In this document: positions 26,958 through 35,609 of the stretch, piece by piece
Layout: the number at the start of each line of letters is the position of its first letter
Position numbering within the stretch: position 1 is the first letter of the stretch
From: Bacillus sp. AFS015802
GTDB taxonomy: Bacteria > Bacillota > Bacilli > Bacillales > Bacillaceae_B
Direction: 5' to 3'
NCBI RefSeq assembly: GCF_002561455.1
Contig: NZ_NTUP01000014.1
Span: 87,576 to 151,575, forward strand
Length of the DNA stretch: 64,000 bases
Notes under the pieces: generated by a model
Database searches by the model: none
Told to the model about the DNA's origin: nothing
Seen by the model: only the letters and a program-made list of their open reading frames with translations
Program-made: the position numbers and the translations under genes

Positions 26958-26978
26958 TTTGTCGCAACTTGCGACAAA
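26958..26978. promoter_or_regulatory. 21-base palindromic operator upstream of yvyE
   Basis: TTTGTCGCAA and TTGCGACAAA meet around one central C, a perfect 10+1+10 dyad. It lies between the yvyE ribosome site and a possible minus-strand promoter (TTGTGC, 17 bases, TATATA). I cannot assign it to a known Bacillus regulator. Confidence 0.55.
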
Positions 26979-27136
26979 ATACGCGCTTTTATCCTAATAC
27001 TACTATATATAAAAATGATGAAGAATGCACAATTTGGAAACTGCAAGGGGTATTTTGTCAGGCAAAAACTGGTTCTCCATGAAATAATGGTAATACAATG
27101 TAATCAAACTTTAATCTCCGACAATATGTGACATGG

Positions 27137-27467
27137 TATAATGGACGCTGATAGTAATACTTCAGTTGTTCCAACGCTCTTTAAGGGGTAGGCGAATGGT
27201 CTAAGAAATTCCCATTCATTCTCTTTTTAACATGAGCGAGTAATCCCTTGGTAGAAGTATTACGTAGGAATATGCCTAGATGAATAAAGGAATTTAGTGA
27301 CTTTGCATTGAATTGATAAGAGGTACTATCTATTATAGATGAAAAGTAGGTCTATGGACTTGTTATCGCAACTGTTTCCATAGCTTATTAAACCGATTAT
27401 TACTATGTAAGGATAGTTTTCATGAAGTTAGGCGGACTACTATTGTGGAACAAAAGAGGGGTGTACC
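27137..27467 (+). promoter_or_regulatory. Upstream region and long leader of degS
   Basis: TGGTATAAT (-10 at 27137-27142, extended) could start a transcript of about 320 bases before degS. Within it GTAATACTTC (27154-27163) and GAAGTATTAC (27254-27263) form a long-range perfect pair. A second candidate promoter lies closer in (TTGCAT at about 27304, with TATTAT downstream). The rest of the 500-base yvyE-degS gap has no gene. Confidence 0.4.
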
Positions 27468-28610
27468 GTGTCACTTAAAAAAATAGACACCAAGATGTTG
27501 GATAGCATCCTGAAAAAGATGGTCGATACGGTTGACGAAAGTAAGGATGAGATCTTCCAGATTGGCGAGCAATGTCGAACTGATTATGAAGATTTGATGA
27601 GAGAATTACTGGAAGTGAAAGAAATGGTCCTCAGGGTGATCGATGAAGGAGATGACCTCCAACAGAAATCAAAGTTTGCCCGGCTCAGACTTTCTGAAGT
27701 CAGCAAGCATTTCCAAACCTATTCAGAGGACCAGGTAAGGGAAGCGTATGAGAAGGCTCATGACCTGCAGATGAAGCTATCCATGAACAGACAGCAGGAA
27801 AAGCAGCTTCGGGATCGCCGGGATGAACTGGAAAGACGCTTGCAAACACTCGGGGACACGATTGAAAAGGCAGAGAATCTTTGCTCACAAATATCCGTCG
27901 TTCTCAATTATTTGAATAGTGACTTAAGGCAGGTAAATGAGGCGTTAGAGGACGCAAAGCAGCGGCAGGATTTCGGTCTTAAGATCATAGAGGCCCAGGA
28001 AGACGAGCGGAAACGTCTTTCCCGTGAAATTCATGACGGCCCTGCGCAAATGATGGCGAATGTACTGATGCGCTCCGATTTAATCGAGCGTGTGTACCGC
28101 GAAAAAGGTACAGATGATGCCATCAGGGAAATCCGCGATCTCAAACGGATGGTCCGCTCAGCCCTTTATGAGGTCCGACGCATTATTTATGATCTAAGAC
28201 CGATGGCGCTTGATGACCTAGGATTGATTCCGACCCTCAAAAAATACTTGAGTACAATCGAAGAGTATAACCAGGAAACCTCCATTCAGTTTGTGAATAT
28301 GGGGCTCGATATCAGACTTCCTTCAAAATTCGAAGTCGCTCTGTTTCGATTAGTACAAGAAAGTGTCCAGAATGCTCTTAAGCACGCTGAAGCTTCACAT
28401 ATCCAAGTTAAAGTAGAAGTAAAGAAAGACCAAATAACAGTTGTTGTCAAAGACAACGGCAAAGGATTCGATAAAGAGAAGCAGAAAACGGGATCCTTTG
28501 GCATCATGGGGATGAAAGAACGTGTCGACCTTCTCGAAGGAGACATCACGATTGACTCAAAAGTAGGAACTGGGACGGTCATCCTGATCCAAGTTCCGCT
28601 TAATATGTAA
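27468..28610 (+). CDS. degS: Sensor histidine kinase DegS
   Basis: This 380-residue cytoplasmic kinase starts at GTG. It has an N-terminal coiled-coil sensor region (about 1-170, sensor DegS domain), the HisKA_3 phosphoacceptor [12 protein letters not shown] (His about 187) and an HATPase_c domain with NALKHA (about 306), DNGKGF and [12 protein letters not shown]. It autophosphorylates and phosphorylates DegU, controlling degradative enzymes, competence, biofilm and motility. degU follows after 29 bases. Length and motifs match the family. Confidence 0.95.
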   Translation: MSLKKIDTKMLDSILKKMVDTVDESKDEIFQIGEQCRTDYEDLMRELLEVKEMVLRVIDEGDDLQQKSKFARLRLSEVSKHFQTYSEDQVREAYEKAHDLQMKLSMNRQQEKQLRDRRDELERRLQTLGDTIEKAENLCSQISVVLNYLNSDLRQVNEALEDAKQRQDFGLKIIEAQEDERKRLSREIHDGPAQMMANVLMRSDLIERVYREKGTDDAIREIRDLKRMVRSALYEVRRIIYDLRPMALDDLGLIPTLKKYLSTIEEYNQETSIQFVNMGLDIRLPSKFEVALFRLVQESVQNALKHAEASHIQVKVEVKKDQITVVVKDNGKGFDKEKQKTGSFGIMGMKERVDLLEGDITIDSKVGTGTVILIQVPLNM

Positions 28611-28639
28611 ATTTTCCAAGGTTTAGGGAGGCGAAAGAT

Positions 28640-29317
28640 ATGGCAACAAATATTGTTATCATTGACGATCATCAGCTTTTCAGAGAAGGGGTTAAACGAA
28701 TCCTCGAATTCGAACCTTCTTTCAACGTAGTAGCAGAAGGTGATGACGGTTCAGAAGCGATGAACCTGGTTGAAACACATGAACCCGACGTTGTTCTTAT
28801 GGATATCAACATGCCTGAAACAAATGGTGTGGAAGCAACGCGTGAATTAATGGACAGATACCCTGATACGAAAGTCATCATCTTATCCATTCACGACGAT
28901 GAGAACTATGTGAACCATGCATTGAAAACAGGGGCACTGGGATACTTATTAAAAGAGATGGATTCAGAAGCGCTTGTAGAAGCGGTTAAGATTGTGGCTG
29001 AAGGTGGTTCATACGTCCATCCTAAAGTGACGCACAACCTGGTTGCGGAATACAAGCGCCTGGCAAACGCCCAAAACTCAGGCGGATTCCAGCAATCCGA
29101 AGTTCGCCGCCCGCTTCACCTATTAACGCGACGCGAGTGTGAAGTTCTGCAAATGCTTGCGGACGGTAAGAGCAACCGTGGTATCGGTGAAGGATTATAC
29201 ATCAGTGAAAAGACTGTTAAAAATCATGTAAGTAATATACTTCAAAAAATGAACGTGAACGACCGTACCCAGGCAGTGGTGACTGCGATTAAAAATGGCT
29301 GGGTGGAAGTACGATAA
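28640..29317 (+). CDS. degU: Response regulator DegU
   Basis: This 225-residue NarL-family regulator has a receiver domain (about 3-120) with DD at about 9-10, phosphoacceptor Asp in [13 protein letters not shown] (about 55) and a Lys in LLKEMD (about 107). A LuxR-type helix-turn-helix follows at about 155-220 ([15 protein letters not shown]... [11 protein letters not shown]). It is cotranscribed with degS. In B. subtilis phosphorylated DegU activates secreted protease genes and affects late flagellar genes, both of which have candidates in this window. Confidence 0.95.
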   Translation: MATNIVIIDDHQLFREGVKRILEFEPSFNVVAEGDDGSEAMNLVETHEPDVVLMDINMPETNGVEATRELMDRYPDTKVIILSIHDDENYVNHALKTGALGYLLKEMDSEALVEAVKIVAEGGSYVHPKVTHNLVAEYKRLANAQNSGGFQQSEVRRPLHLLTRRECEVLQMLADGKSNRGIGEGLYISEKTVKNHVSNILQKMNVNDRTQAVVTAIKNGWVEVR

Positions 29318-29360
29318 GTATTGGTTGGTAGATAGAGTATTGTTAATTTGTTGTTGAGAG

Positions 29361-29391
29361 AACGGCCCTTCCTGGTGGAGGGCCGTTTTTT
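29361..29391 (+). terminator. Intrinsic terminator of degSU
   Basis: AACGGCCCT pairs with AGGGCCGTT, followed by TTTT. Confidence 0.85.
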
Positions 29392-29450
29392 GATTTGTTT
29401 GTTGGAGGATGGGTTGTTTGTGGATCGGCAGGCGAAAAAAGGGGGTAGAC

Positions 29451-29486
29451 TCAGCTGCTGAATATAGGCTGAATTTCAGCAGCTGA
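29451..29486. repeat. Inverted repeat TCAGCTGCTGAA
   Basis: TCAGCTGCTGAA (29451-29462) and TTCAGCAGCTGA (29475-29486) are perfect inverted copies 12 bases apart, between degU and the convergent treR. It lacks a T run on the plus strand. It may help end treR transcription, or be a repeat unit. Confidence 0.6.
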
Positions 29487-29539
29487 ATTCCACAGACACT
29501 TAAAAAAACCACTCCCCATGCCCAGGAAGTGGAACCACT

Positions 29540-30262
29540 CTAATGCTTTCTCCGTGCAAAATCAACAAATCGGAACATATCCAATCGGTGGCGCGACTCC
29601 GTATACTCAAACAGCGTTGCATCCTTCAAATGGACATAATTCTTTACGACGACGACATGGTCATATTCGTTCAGATCAAGATATTTCCTGTCCTCATCGG
29701 TACACTCTTCCACGACGATTTCTTTTTTCGCAAAATCGATCGGCAGTTCGAGTGTACCTTCTAAATACTCATAAATGGAGTTTTCACAGATTTCTTTTGT
29801 CAGTAAAGGGACTTGCTCTTTTAAGAAATAGGACTTGTCCAGGATGATCCGCTCGCCGCCGATTTTACGGGAGCGGACGACTTTCCACACTTCAGCGTCA
29901 CGAGTGGTCTCCAGATGAGTAGCGACTTCATCATCGGCAGAGATCAATCCGAAGTCGTGAACGAAGGTTTCGATCTGGTCCCGCCCCATGGAAGTTTGCA
30001 GCTCCTTGAAACTCACAAGCCCGGATATCGGAAAGCTCATACGGGATACGTCGAGTACGAGGGAGCCTTTGCCACGCAGCTTTTGAATAAATCCTTTTTG
30101 GGCCAATAATGTAAGCGCTTTACGAATAGTCTCACGTGAAGTGGCATAGATCACCGAAAGCTCGTTTTCAGATGGCAGGATCGAATTCGCTGTATACGTA
30201 CCATTCTGTATTTTTTCAGAGAGATCTTCAAAGATTTGTTTGTATTTATTGCTCTTCGTCAT
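29540..30262 (-). CDS. treR: GntR-family repressor of trehalose genes, TreR
   Basis: This 240-residue regulator has an N-terminal winged helix (about 5-70) with SRETIRKALTLLAQKGFI and GKGSLV, and a C-terminal UTRA ligand domain (about 90-235). Length and sequence fit TreR, which binds TTGTATATACAA sites and is released by trehalose-6-phosphate. Such sites are present at 33611, 35233 and 35265 in the treP-treC region. Unlike in B. subtilis, treR is not adjacent to treC; a lipoprotein, a Spo0E gene and a small membrane protein lie between. Confidence 0.85.
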   Translation of the reverse strand: MTKSNKYKQIFEDLSEKIQNGTYTANSILPSENELSVIYATSRETIRKALTLLAQKGFIQKLRGKGSLVLDVSRMSFPISGLVSFKELQTSMGRDQIETFVHDFGLISADDEVATHLETTRDAEVWKVVRSRKIGGERIILDKSYFLKEQVPLLTKEICENSIYEYLEGTLELPIDFAKKEIVVEECTDEDRKYLDLNEYDHVVVVKNYVHLKDATLFEYTESRHRLDMFRFVDFARRKH

Positions 30263-30380
30263 AATATCACCTGCTATTATTTTACCATAATTAATAGGAA
30301 GAAATGAGATTCAACTTGAGTGTTGTGAATATTTTCAATAGAATGGAGATAGTGCAAATTGTAGAAAAGGGTGAAGAGCA

Positions 30381-30989
30381 TTGTCGAAACAGCATTGGAA
30401 GAAAATCATGATGGGAATTGGCATGAGTACATTATTATTGGGTGCTTGTGGAGCAGACGAAGAGAAGAAGGAAGAAAAAGATACAGCTAAGACAGAAGAG
30501 GTCAGCCCGAGTGAAGACCCCGCGACAGATGAGGCGGCATCATTAAATCAGATGACGCAAATCGTGGAGGACGCAAGCGAACTGAAGGAAGCAGAAGGGA
30601 TCCCGGAAGAAGAAAAGACGGCGATCAACGCTGCCTTTGATCAATATATCAATGCCTTTAACGAAGAGGATTTCGAATCCTACATGAGTGTCATCTCAAA
30701 AACACCGGTGAACTTTAAGTACGAAGATGAAGAGCGCTATGTGAAGCAGATCTTTGATTCTGTCGATTCGAAGCGTACAGTGGATAACGTGAAGATCATC
30801 AACTATGCTGCCGGCAAGAAGGCGGATGTGTATGCGGAGATCAAAGCCACGACGAAGGATCCGAACAGTGATAAGGAAGTGACCCGTTCCGGGAAGCAGG
30901 TAACCGTGTTCCATAAGAAAGAGGATGGATGGAAGGTTGCGGCGATTTTCTTCTTGGCGAGTCAAGGGGAAGAGGAAGCAACAGAATAA
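30381..30989 (+). CDS. Putative lipoprotein with NTF2-like domain
   Basis: This 202-residue protein starts at TTG. It has a lipoprotein signal with lipobox LLLGAC (Cys about 23), a highly charged Glu/Lys/Thr linker (about 25-75) and a folded region (about 75-195), AFDQYINAFNEEDFESYM... to EDGWKVAAIFF, with the pattern of NTF2/SnoaL-like cone folds. The function is unknown. It is divergent from treR and ends in a strong terminator shared with the Spo0E gene. Confidence 0.75.
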   Translation: MSKQHWKKIMMGIGMSTLLLGACGADEEKKEEKDTAKTEEVSPSEDPATDEAASLNQMTQIVEDASELKEAEGIPEEEKTAINAAFDQYINAFNEEDFESYMSVISKTPVNFKYEDEERYVKQIFDSVDSKRTVDNVKIINYAAGKKADVYAEIKATTKDPNSDKEVTRSGKQVTVFHKKEDGWKVAAIFFLASQGEEEATE

Positions 30990-30992
30990 GGT

Positions 30993-31025
30993 AAAAGGGT
31001 GTGCCGGGGCACACCCTTTTATTTT
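30993..31025. terminator. Bidirectional terminator
   Basis: AAAAGGGTGTGCC pairs with GGCACACCCTTTT, with A and T runs on either side. It overlaps the stop of the convergent Spo0E gene. Confidence 0.85.
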
Positions 31026-31186
31026 TGGTTTAATTGAAGATAAAGGTTAAACAGCTGATCGAGTTCCTGGCTAAGCCTTACAGTGGTGGGGTGCGTGAAA
31101 CCGTGGTGCAGGGCAAAATATTGCAGTTCCAAGCGCTTTTTTTCCATTTCTAAATGGGTGACTTGAACTTTTAGCGTTACGTCCAT
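31019..31186 (-). CDS. Spo0E-family aspartyl-phosphate phosphatase
   Basis: This 55-residue protein starts at the ATG at 31186 with AAGGAG 8 bases before it. It shows the family pattern: an N-terminal helix, then HGFTHPTTVRLSQELDQLFNLY, which matches the Spo0E signature SQxLDxLIxxY. Members remove phosphate from Spo0A-P and so delay sporulation. The partner here is inferred only from the family. The gene is short and easy to miss. It lies between two convergent or co-directed units and is not part of the tre operon by spacing. Confidence 0.75.
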   Translation of the reverse strand: MDVTLKVQVTHLEMEKKRLELQYFALHHGFTHPTTVRLSQELDQLFNLYLQLNQK

Positions 31187-31258
31187 GGCAGGAACTCCTT
31201 TTTGCTTTATTATCCCACATGAGAATTTAAATGTTAACTGACTTTTATAAAAGGTTTA

Positions 31259-31507
31259 CTATTGTTGACCTTGATCCAACTTTTTCTTGAAAAATTTCGA
31301 ACGGACCAAGAGTAAAATGACAGCAAAACTGTAGTTAACAACGGCAATGATGGCGAACGCGGGAAACTGGTCAGGCATGGAAGTCCCTGAAAGAATCGCA
31401 GGGCTGATGATGGCCAGTGGCATGGTTCCGCTGATGAAGGCCATGATGGCAAATACAAGCAGTCCGATCCGGATCGTTTTTCTAAGAGACGGATTATCTT
31501 GAAACAT
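31259..31507 (-). CDS. Small two-helix membrane protein
   Basis: This 82-residue protein starts behind CCAGGAGG. It has two hydrophobic helices (about 13-38 and 48-66) and a Lys-rich C-terminal end (KFFKKKLDQGQQ), so both termini are probably inside the cell. I do not recognise the family. It is downstream of treC on the same strand, but the treC terminator intervenes. Confidence 0.65.
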   Translation of the reverse strand: MFQDNPSLRKTIRIGLLVFAIMAFISGTMPLAIISPAILSGTSMPDQFPAFAIIAVVNYSFAVILLLVRSKFFKKKLDQGQQ

Positions 31508-31588
31508 ATGAATCCTCCTGGTAAGTGTTTTCTTGAACTAAATACCTTTTACCCAAATAATGGTTTGAAAAACACTGTTTTTTTACAT

Positions 31589-31625
31589 AAAAAAGGCATT
31601 GTCGTTAGTAAACAATGCCTTTTTT
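31589..31625 (-). terminator. Terminator of the treC unit
   Basis: AAAAAGGCATTG and CAATGCCTTTTT pair around an 11-base loop. A T run follows in the minus direction. Confidence 0.8.
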
Positions 31626-31631
31626 GCTTTA

Positions 31632-33317
31632 TTATTTTGTAAACCTGAAGACAACAGACTCATAAGGACGAAGAGTCAAGTTCCCATACTCATTCTCCGT
31701 ATCCTTATAATTTGAAATAAGAACCTCACTCGTCCAGCCTTCCACATCCACCTCATCAGGCAGCGTGAACTCCGTCTCACGGCCATAGAAGTTATTCACT
31801 ACAAGTAACTTCTCACCGTCCCCATTGCGTACATAGGCAAAAATCTCAGGGTGATCTTCCAGAATCAGCTGATAGTCTCCATCAATGATGATGTCATATT
31901 CCTTGCGGAGGAGGTTCAGCTTCTGATAGTGATAGAAGACAGAGTTTTCGTCTTCTAACGCTTGTTCAGCGTTGATTTCCTGATAGTTCCTGGCAACAGG
32001 GATCCAAGGAGTGCCCTTTGTGAATCCGGCATTTTCTTCTCTGTTCCACTGGACTGGTGTCCTAGAGTTGTCGCGTGATTTATGGCGCAGGATCTCGAGG
32101 ATCTCTTCTTCCGATTTTCCTTGTCCTTTTAAAATATTGAAAATGTTGATGGACTCAACATCACGGTATTCGTCGATGCTCGTGAATTTCGGATTCGTCA
32201 TCCCGAACTCTTCCCCCTGATAGATATAAGGGGTTCCCTGCATCATATGGATCGTCGTCGCGAGCATCTTCGCCGATTCCGTGCGGTACTCTCCGTCGTC
32301 ACCGTAGCGGGACACGATCCGCGGCTGGTCATGGTTGCACCAGAAGAGGGCATTCCAGCCACCGCCTTTGTGCATTTCACGCTGCCAGGTAGAAAGGATA
32401 TTCTTCAGCTTCAGGAAGTCGAAGTCAGCGACGGACCATTTCTCCCCGCCTGGATAATCCACCTTCAGATGGTGGAAATTGAAGGTCATGCTGAGCTCGT
32501 TGCGTTCAGGGTTTGAATACTTAATACAATGATCGATCGTCGTGGAAGACATTTCCCCGACGGTCATGATGTCGTATTGAGAGAAGACTTCCTTGTTCAT
32601 TTCCTGCATATACTCGTGAACCTTGGGACCGTCCGTGTAGAACTTGCGCCCGTCCCCTGGTGCCACGGATCCGTCGTCATCAGGGAAATCCTGATCCTTG
32701 GAGATGAGGTTGATGACATCCAGACGGAAGCCGTCGACGCCCTTCTTCAACCAGAAGTGCATCATGTCATACAGTTTCTTTCGGACCTCATCGTTCTCCC
32801 AGTTCAAATCGGCCTGCGTCACGTCAAAGAGGTGGAGATAGTACTGACCGGTCTCCTCATCATACTGCCACGCATTGCCCCCGAACTTCGACTGCCAGTT
32901 GGTCGGCTCGGAGCCGTCCTCCTTGCCGTCCTTCCAAATATAGAAATTACGGTACTCATTGTCCTTCGACTTCCGTGACTCGATGAACCACTGATTCTCC
33001 GTCGACGTATGATTGATCACGATGTCCATGATGATCTTGATTCCGCGCGCGTGGGCCTCTTCCAGGAGCTCATCGAAATCCTCCATCGTCCCGTACTCAT
33101 CGTGAATGTTAAAGTAATCGCTAATGTCATAGCCGTTATCATTCTGCGGAGACTTATAAATAGGCGTAATCCACACCACATCAATCCCAAGCTCCTTCAA
33201 ATAATCCAGCTTCGCCGTAATCCCCTTAATATCCCCAACGCCATTCCCCGACGTATCATAAAAACTCTTCGGATAAATCTGATACACAACCGACTTCTTC
33301 CACCAAGGCTGCTTCAT
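31632..33317 (-). CDS. treC: Alpha,alpha-phosphotrehalase TreC (TreA)
   Basis: This 561-residue GH13 enzyme starts at the ATG at 33317 (MKQPWWKKSVVYQIYPKSF). The ORF extends further upstream only into repeat sequence. It hydrolyses trehalose-6-phosphate to glucose and glucose-6-phosphate in the cytoplasm. GH13 landmarks are DIVINHTS (about 98-105), DGFRLDVINLI with the nucleophile Asp (about 200), the acid Glu in TVGEMSS (about 255) and the transition-state Asp in CNHDQPR (about 325). The 561-residue length equals that of the B. subtilis enzyme. It is downstream of treP, with a TreR-type operator in the gap. Confidence 0.93.
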   Translation of the reverse strand: MKQPWWKKSVVYQIYPKSFYDTSGNGVGDIKGITAKLDYLKELGIDVVWITPIYKSPQNDNGYDISDYFNIHDEYGTMEDFDELLEEAHARGIKIIMDIVINHTSTENQWFIESRKSKDNEYRNFYIWKDGKEDGSEPTNWQSKFGGNAWQYDEETGQYYLHLFDVTQADLNWENDEVRKKLYDMMHFWLKKGVDGFRLDVINLISKDQDFPDDDGSVAPGDGRKFYTDGPKVHEYMQEMNKEVFSQYDIMTVGEMSSTTIDHCIKYSNPERNELSMTFNFHHLKVDYPGGEKWSVADFDFLKLKNILSTWQREMHKGGGWNALFWCNHDQPRIVSRYGDDGEYRTESAKMLATTIHMMQGTPYIYQGEEFGMTNPKFTSIDEYRDVESINIFNILKGQGKSEEEILEILRHKSRDNSRTPVQWNREENAGFTKGTPWIPVARNYQEINAEQALEDENSVFYHYQKLNLLRKEYDIIIDGDYQLILEDHPEIFAYVRNGDGEKLLVVNNFYGRETEFTLPDEVDVEGWTSEVLISNYKDTENEYGNLTLRPYESVVFRFTK

Positions 33318-33344
33318 ATTCCATACACCATCCTTCACATATTT

Positions 33345-33360
33345 TTGAGGGACGGACCTC
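33345..33360. repeat. Single arm of the GGGACGGACCT repeat
   Basis: TTGAGGGACGGACCTC is identical to arms of the other copies, but no inverse arm lies close by. It sits about 28 bases upstream of the treC start and opens the untranslated part of the ORF. Confidence 0.7.
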
Positions 33361-33440
33361 ACTTTTTTTGCTCATCCGCCGTTTTAATCAAGAATAAACA
33401 TTGTTCTTATGGTATTTGTTCTCAGGAGGTCTGTCTTTTA

Positions 33441-33530
33441 AGAGGGACGGACCTTCCACTTTTCGTCTCAAACACTTATCTAATAGGAAAGGACGCTTCA
33501 AAAACCGCAGATTTGAAGGTCCGTCCCTCT
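33441..33530. repeat. REPIN-like element, family GGGACGGACCT, copy 2
   Basis: AGAGGGACGGACCTTC (33441-33456) and its perfect inverse (33515-33530) enclose 58 bases. It lies in the treP-treC gap. Confidence 0.8.
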
Positions 33531-33539
33531 AATGAAAAA

Positions 33540-33600
33540 GGGGACAAACCATCCCCGTCACTTTCCTTTACAGGCAAGTGCTAAGAATTTATTTGTCCCC
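33540..33600. repeat. Inverted repeat GGGGACAAA / TTTGTCCCC
   Basis: The two 9-bp arms (33540-33548, 33592-33600) enclose 43 bases directly after the preceding element. It is a different repeat family in the same gap. Confidence 0.65.
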
Positions 33601-33610
33601 CTTAGTTTAG

Positions 33611-33624
33611 CTTGTATATACAAG
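33611..33624. promoter_or_regulatory. TreR-type operator between treP and treC
   Basis: CTTGTATATACAAG is a perfect palindrome that contains the TTGTATATACAA half-site pair known for Bacillus TreR. Its place after treP suggests independent control of treC or a roadblock. Confidence 0.7.
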
Positions 33625-33651
33625 TTGTTGCAACTGTTTTCTCTCTAATGT

Positions 33652-35067
33652 TTATACTGCTTCTTTTTTGCTGAATTTGGACCAGACGATTGTCAGTACG
33701 AACGGTACGACGATACAGATGGCCATTCCGATGAAGAACGGCAGCCAGTATTCAGGAATGATGGATAGGAATCCAGGTAATCCACCTACCCCGATGGAGA
33801 ATGCTTTCGTTCCTGTCATCGCTAGGAGTACACCACCGATTGCAGACCCGATCAAAGCACTGATGAACGGATAGCGGTAGCGCAGGTTCACCCCGAACAT
33901 CGCCGGTTCTGTAATTCCAAGATAAGCCGAGATGGCAGATGTACCCGCCAAGCCGCGAAGCTTTTCGTTTTCTTTTTTCGCTACAACCATCATGGCAAGC
34001 GCTGCTGAACCTTGTGCAATATTTGAAAGTGCAAGGATCGGCCATAGGAATGTTCCACCCTCACTACCGACCAGCTGCAAGTCTACTGCAAGGAAGGTAT
34101 GGTGCATACCTGTGATAACCATAACGGCGTATAAACCACCATACAGGAGACCACCTAACCATGATACGTGATCGAACACCCACACGACGCTATCCGTGAG
34201 CATGTTACCAATGAAGAAGGTCACAGGTCCAATCAGGATGAACGCGGCAAATCCGGTAATCAGAAGGGCCACAGGTGCCACGACTAAGAGCTTGATGGAG
34301 TCATGAACTCTCTTATCCAGGAACATTTCAATCTTCGCTAATAGATAGGAAGCGAAGAGGATCGGGAGAACTTGTCCCTGATACCCGATCTTGTCGACTT
34401 CAAATCCGAATAAGTTCCATGTAGGAATCTTCTCGGCACTTGCATATGACCAAGCGTTCAGTAAGTCCGGATGAACAAGCATAAGACCTAAAACGATACC
34501 GAGTAACGGACTTCCGCCAAAACGCTTGACCGCTGACCAACCGATCAACCCTGGCAGGAACACAAAGGCCGTGTTGGCAATCAAGTTAATGATCGAGGCA
34601 AAATCAGCCCACTGCTTATGAACATCGATGACCGATTTCTCATCATAGAAAATCCCCGGTCCTGTCAGGATATTATTCAGACCCATCAACAAACCAGCCG
34701 TTACGATTGCCGGCAGGATCGGAATGAAGATATCCGCCAGTACCTTGATGGCACGCTGAAGGGGATTCAGGTTCTGAGTCGCGGCATCCTTCACATCCTG
34801 CTTCGATGCCTGTTCGATCCCCGTTTCTTCTGCCAAAATTTGATACGCTTTATTCACAAGACCTTGTCCGATGACAACCTGGAACTGACCGTTTGAGGAG
34901 AACGAACCCTTCACCAGATCAATTGCCTCTAATCTTTCTTTATCAACCTTTTTCTCATCATTCAGCACCAGCCGAAGACGAGTCACGCAATGAGTGGCTG
35001 TGCGGATATTATCCTTGCCGCCAATCGCTTCAATGATTTCGAGAACGTCTTCACGTTTCACGCTCAT
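33652..35067 (-). CDS. treP: Trehalose-specific PTS EIIBC component TreP
   Basis: This 471-residue protein starts at the ATG at 35067 (MSVKREDVLEII) behind a GGGAGGGA site. The EIIB domain has the phosphorylated Cys in ATHCVTRLRL (Cys27), and the EIIC domain (about 105-465) has about ten membrane segments with the GITEPAMFG motif. It imports trehalose as trehalose-6-phosphate for TreC. It lacks an EIIA domain, so EIIA must come from another protein, as in B. subtilis. Two TreR-type sites lie upstream. Confidence 0.92.
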   Translation of the reverse strand: MSVKREDVLEIIEAIGGKDNIRTATHCVTRLRLVLNDEKKVDKERLEAIDLVKGSFSSNGQFQVVIGQGLVNKAYQILAEETGIEQASKQDVKDAATQNLNPLQRAIKVLADIFIPILPAIVTAGLLMGLNNILTGPGIFYDEKSVIDVHKQWADFASIINLIANTAFVFLPGLIGWSAVKRFGGSPLLGIVLGLMLVHPDLLNAWSYASAEKIPTWNLFGFEVDKIGYQGQVLPILFASYLLAKIEMFLDKRVHDSIKLLVVAPVALLITGFAAFILIGPVTFFIGNMLTDSVVWVFDHVSWLGGLLYGGLYAVMVITGMHHTFLAVDLQLVGSEGGTFLWPILALSNIAQGSAALAMMVVAKKENEKLRGLAGTSAISAYLGITEPAMFGVNLRYRYPFISALIGSAIGGVLLAMTGTKAFSIGVGGLPGFLSIIPEYWLPFFIGMAICIVVPFVLTIVWSKFSKKEAV

Positions 35068-35090
35068 GAAATTCCCTCCCTTGGAATGGT

Positions 35091-35111
35091 GAAAGGTGAC
35101 AGGCACCTTTC
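35091..35111. repeat. Short palindrome of the GGTGCCAGGCACC group
   Basis: GAAAGGTG and CACCTTTC surround ACAGG. It is similar to the longer hairpin at 40966-41009 and lies 25 bases upstream of the treP start. Confidence 0.5.
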
Positions 35112-35232
35112 TTAAAAGCGTTGAACCCGCTTTCATTTCTATTAATGGAATTCCCCTAAATAGTATGTGAAAAACGCTTCATTTCATGCTTTTTACCCAA
35201 AAACGAAACGCTTTCATTTTAAAGGGGTCTTG

Positions 35233-35276
35233 TTGTATATACAAGATATGCTTCTATTGTATTCATGTATATACAA
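35233..35276. promoter_or_regulatory. Two TreR-type operators upstream of treP
   Basis: TTGTATATACAA (35233-35244) and ATGTATATACAA (35265-35276, one mismatch) are 32 bases apart, about three helical turns. They are about 170-210 bases before the treP start. Just downstream on the minus strand, ATGAAAGCGTTTCG at about 35203-35216 is a half-good CcpA (cre) site. Confidence 0.7.
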
Positions 35277-35609
35277 GTTGTCAATAGAAAAGTGTTGCCG
35301 TTTTCATTCATTGTTATAGATGGATTTTTGCAATTCCCGGTTAAATGTTGAGGTGGAGGCTGAATGTTCTTTCCCGAAAGATTTTAGAATAAGCCTGGGA
35401 ATGCAATTTTCTTTATAGAAAGTTCTATATCCGGAACCACAATATATTTCTAATTGGAAACAGGTCCATAAAGTACCAAGTGTTATTATACTGGGGTTTC
35501 TTCCTGTTTTTTCTTCAGATAAGAAATTTAGCCTATTAAAATATGAAACTCCATCAGCCATAATGGACAAGCAACAAAATTCGACATTATGTATGAAGGA
35601 GACATTTTT

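Noticed and set aside
35160..35216. CcpA (cre) sites upstream of treP
   Set aside because: Two cre-like words are present (around ACGCTTCA and AACGCTTTCA), but neither fits the full consensus with correct spacing. I only mention the better one with the operator entry.
35304..35570. 88-codon minus-strand frame upstream of the NlpC/P60 gene
   Set aside because: No ribosome site or family resemblance, and it lies in a promoter region for divergent genes.
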